DNA of 64,000 bases from Cruorifilaria tuberocauda (lineage: Eukaryota > Nematoda > Chromadorea > Rhabditida > Onchocercidae): positions 1 through 64,000 of the forward strand of contig JABVXU010000153.1 in assembly GCA_013365365.1 (NCBI GenBank), given 5' to 3'. Below the pieces are notes generated by a model that made no database searches, had not been told where the DNA came from, and saw nothing but the letters and a program-made list of their open reading frames with translations. Positions within the stretch are counted from its first letter, which is position 1. Every line of letters begins with the position of its first letter. Shown here one piece after another: positions 51,418 to 64,000 of this stretch. The translations under genes were made by a program, and so were the position numbers.

Positions 51418-54338
51418 GGTCATTTCTACCTGATTTGCAAGAAGCCAGAAATTCCCATTCTCTTCTTGTTTTCTCATTCATCCGGAAGGAAGAATGCAAC
51501 AAGTTGAATCGAGATTTCTCAAAGCATTTGAAACTTTGCAAAAAAAAAAATTTTAACTAAGAAAATTAATATATTTTAAAAATTAATAGTTGAGAAATTT
51601 TCTTCCTTCCAAATTCTCTCAATCTTTCTTCTTCCTTTCAATCTGATACATTCCATATGAGAATACTGCTGGCCTAATTTTATTTTCTATCATTTAAACT
51701 TATTTGTCAGTTACTTTGAATTGAAATTTGACAATAATTACTCTCAGTTGAAGTAAATAATCCGAACAAGCGATAAATTTAAAAATCAATCAATAGCAAT
51801 ATAAAAAAGATTTAATGAAATCTTTTAATCGGACGATTATTTATTGTATCGTTTAAATATTACTTAAATTACAAAAAGAGAAAAGTTAAAAGATAAGAAA
51901 AGATATTTTTACTTAAAAAAAAAAACTTAAATTTTAAGAATCGAAAGAAAATAGTTTGTTAAAAATTTGAATTTGAAAGATCGAATGAAAATAATTTGTT
52001 GATTTTATATTCTTCGGATCAATTCGTCACTTATGAAATGTGCGAATTTTTGATCAACTTAACTGCTATCTTAATTTAAACTTTTTTGAAATGAGTTAAA
52101 ACAGTGTTACTTTTTGCTACCTCATTCCTTACTTTTAGAAATAATAACTTAATAGAGAAATAACTTATAGAAAATAACTTAATTACGAACAAATATGACA
52201 GATGATAGTTCATGTTTGAATATTGAAAATAATTAATTACTTATAATAAGCCTTCTGATGTCTGTATTTTTGATATTTAAATTATTATATGTTCAATATT
52301 TACTTATTAATTTTTATTTATTGTGCTTTTTTTTTTGTCTTGACCAATTGATACTCTCTTCTTTTACAGTTAATTTAATTGGTTGATGAATAAGCATGAT
52401 ACAGGTGATATCATTCATGATCGTTGAGGTGAAATATCAAATTTATTGAGTATGAATTATTCTGCTTCATGTAAACTTAATTATTTTCAGAGTGATTTTA
52501 TTATACAAGTAGATTTTAAGGTAAAATGTGAACTTCAACTTTAGAGAAACATTGTTTACAATATGATAACTATGATAGTGATAATAGGAAACAGTACCAA
52601 CAGATATTTTGTTGTTTTTTTTTTTTTTTTTTTTTTGTAGAACTTACAAATATTTACTTTTAGAAATTTTGTTTTGGTGTTTTAAACAAACATGAAACAA
52701 GGTTTAATTTTTTTGAAAGTAAATTTGCATATAATATTGTTGTAGAATTTGACAGTACAAGTTTTAACTTGTTTTTTACTCTATCTTCTGTAAGAGATGT
52801 TTATTGATAATTTTTAGTGATAAAATATACTGTTGAATAATATCATGTTGAAAAGGCTTTGTTATCTCTTCTTATCACTGAAACGGGTTCAAGCATTAAA
52901 TGATAAATTAGAAATAGTGGTAATGACGAATTATGATCGGACACTGATAAGCTTTTATTTTTGGTGATTGAATTACAGTTTTGCAAACTTATTCGTTCTA
53001 CTTCATCGAACTCTGTTATTACTTTCAGATTTATATTCAGTTAGTATCATCTATCAGTAGGTTTAAAATAGATGAAAAGTAATTTTTTGTCCTATCAGAT
53101 TTTATTTGGTTGAAGGAAAATTCTAGAAATTACTTTTCTAAACCTTTTCTAAACCTGGAAAGAAATTATCTCTCTAAAAACTCTTTAGAAGACAAGAAAT
53201 CAAAGTTTAAAACTACCAGTGCTTTCTTGGACATGACGAAACTTTTTGATGTAATCATTTTGAACGGAAGATATTGTAAATTACGGTAGAGATACCAGGC
53301 CATGATATCATTTGACAGGTTGCAAAGACTTATACTAGCATCGACAAAAAGGGGACAAGCTCTAACTTTGCCAAAGCCAAAAGAAAAGTTGGATTTCGAT
53401 CGAGTATTCTTTACTCCATATGGGTGTAATAAACCAACGATAAATGGTGGATCGTTTGTGATAGAACCATGAGATGTATTTGGTGTTATCGGTGCAAGGT
53501 AAGGGTAAGTCGACTATAGTGATAGTGAAATTTGAAATTTAAAACTCCAATTAAATGTTTTGAATATGTACAATTGAATCATATAGCAATGTTTACTATT
53601 ATTAGCTGATTAAATTAATGAGCAAAGAAAAAGTAGCACCGTAACTGGCATATTTCTTTCGTTTTTTTTTTTTTTTTGTTATTTTAAATTTTAGAGCAAA
53701 TAATAATTTAAATAATATATTTTCCATTAATGGAAATCATGAGACATCCAACAAGCATCATATCAACGAAAAAAAAAAGATGGCAGAAATAGAAGAGACA
53801 AAGGCAGTTTATATAAAAAAAAAAAGAATAATTAAAGGTATCACAAATCAAACCATGAAAGATAGTAAAACAAAAAAAAAATATTTTAATTTTTTAAATT
53901 AAAATTTTCTATTTCAAAATTTATTCTATGGAAATTAATTCATTGATAGAAAGTGAAAAATAGAGAAGAAAAAAGAAGTTTAAAGTTTTATGCGAATAAA
54001 CTTTTTTGAAATTTTAAAAAATTTAATTTTAGCTTATTCAGCAAAATACCGAAACATAACTTCTTCTTAATCTAACTAAAATTTATTGTAAGGCAGTGCA
54101 ATAAAAAAAAGAAAACATTTCAAACAGAATAAAAAAGAAGAATGAAATTTTTTAAAAAATAATTTTACAATTAAATGCCATTTTAAAAAGAAAGATAACT
54201 AATCGGCAGCATTTATATTAATTAAGCAGTATGTGTTGATATTTGTTGTTGTTTATCCCTTCTTCTCAATTTGATTTTTTGCTTTTTTCTCTCAAATTGG
54301 CCCCTTATATTTTCAAAAATGTTTTTTTTTCCTGAATG
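51360..54338. other. Intergenic region between ace-1 and let-2 (convergent 3' ends)
   Basis: No intact gene. It holds the second copy of the 35-bp duplication, several poly-T and poly-A runs (52615-52636, 53660-53680), and a broken ABC-ATPase relic at about 53233-53560. Confidence 0.6.
53233..53560 (+). pseudogene. Relic of a bacterial-type ABC ATPase (type I secretion family), probable endosymbiont insertion
   Basis: Reading the plus strand from 53302 gives an intronless frame: SFDRLQRLILAS, then GQALTLPKPKEKLDFDRVFF, then TPYGCNKPTINGGSFVIEP, then TGA at 53470-53472, then DVFGVIGA. A frame change near 53499-53504 then continues KGKSTIVIVK. The order LP-x-P-x-x-x-LDF-x-x-V-x-F-x-P, G-x-x-KP, GSF-x-IEP, GVIGA...GKST is that of the start of an ABC nucleotide-binding domain through Walker A, in the form typical of proteobacterial type I secretion ATPases (PrtD/HlyB-like). 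The segment before it (53233-53301: FDVIILNGRY then a stop) could be the end of the transmembrane part. The region carries two stops and a frameshift and ends abruptly after Walker A. Wolbachia encodes such transporters and often leaves fragments in filarial genomes; that origin is inference. Confidence 0.7.
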
Positions 54339-63977
<9,639 letters not shown>

Positions 63978-64000
63978 CTAAAGGTATTGTCTCTTCCTGT

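Overview
This is strongly AT-rich eukaryotic DNA from a nematode, most likely a filarial worm. The evidence is many short exons joined by small introns with TTTCAG-type acceptors, splice-leader-like acceptors a few bases upstream of several start codons, and a gene set that includes an ACE-1-type acetylcholinesterase, an alpha-2 chain of basement membrane collagen IV (LET-2) and a Wnt ligand. The species assignment is inference. All exon models were built by hand from reading frame, splice-site and phase agreement.

Layout. 1-20 kb is gene-poor: tandem repeats and microsatellites plus three minus-strand gene models, a C-terminal fragment of a small membrane protein (4428-5218), an unrecognised 86-residue protein (10177-10978) and a 276-residue single-pass membrane protein with a juxtamembrane cysteine cluster (12101-14356). 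20.6-25.1 kb holds a ten-exon Wnt gene (+) with a tRNA-Cys nested in its last intron. 25.2-37.9 kb is a compact housekeeping block: SF3B6 (-), SUB1/PC4 (-), OTUD6-type deubiquitinase (+), ELMOD-type Arf-GAP (+) and ARGLU1 (-). 37.9-46.1 kb shows no gene I can support. 46.1-51.4 kb is an eleven-exon ACE-1-like acetylcholinesterase (+). 54.3-64 kb carries the 3' 21 exons of the collagen IV alpha-2 gene (-), which runs off the right edge.

The most unusual item is at about 53.23-53.56 kb, in the gap between the acetylcholinesterase and collagen genes. It is a broken, intronless coding relic that reads like the ATPase of a bacterial type I secretion ABC transporter, including a Walker A motif split by a frameshift. 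The simplest reading is a decayed nuclear insertion from a Wolbachia-like endosymbiont. Other points of interest are three introns that appear to begin with GC, a one-base phase conflict in the Wnt gene, an in-frame stop-free intron in the ELMOD gene, two phase-compatible collagen exons that may be alternatives, a long inverted repeat pair near 8-10 kb, and several hairpins inside introns.

How the genes relate: SUB1 and SF3B6 share a strand about 0.9 kb apart, and OTUD6 and ELMOD share the other strand about 0.7 kb apart, so each pair could be co-transcribed. SUB1 and OTUD6 diverge from a shared 752-bp region. Wnt and SF3B6 converge with interleaved poly(A) signals.
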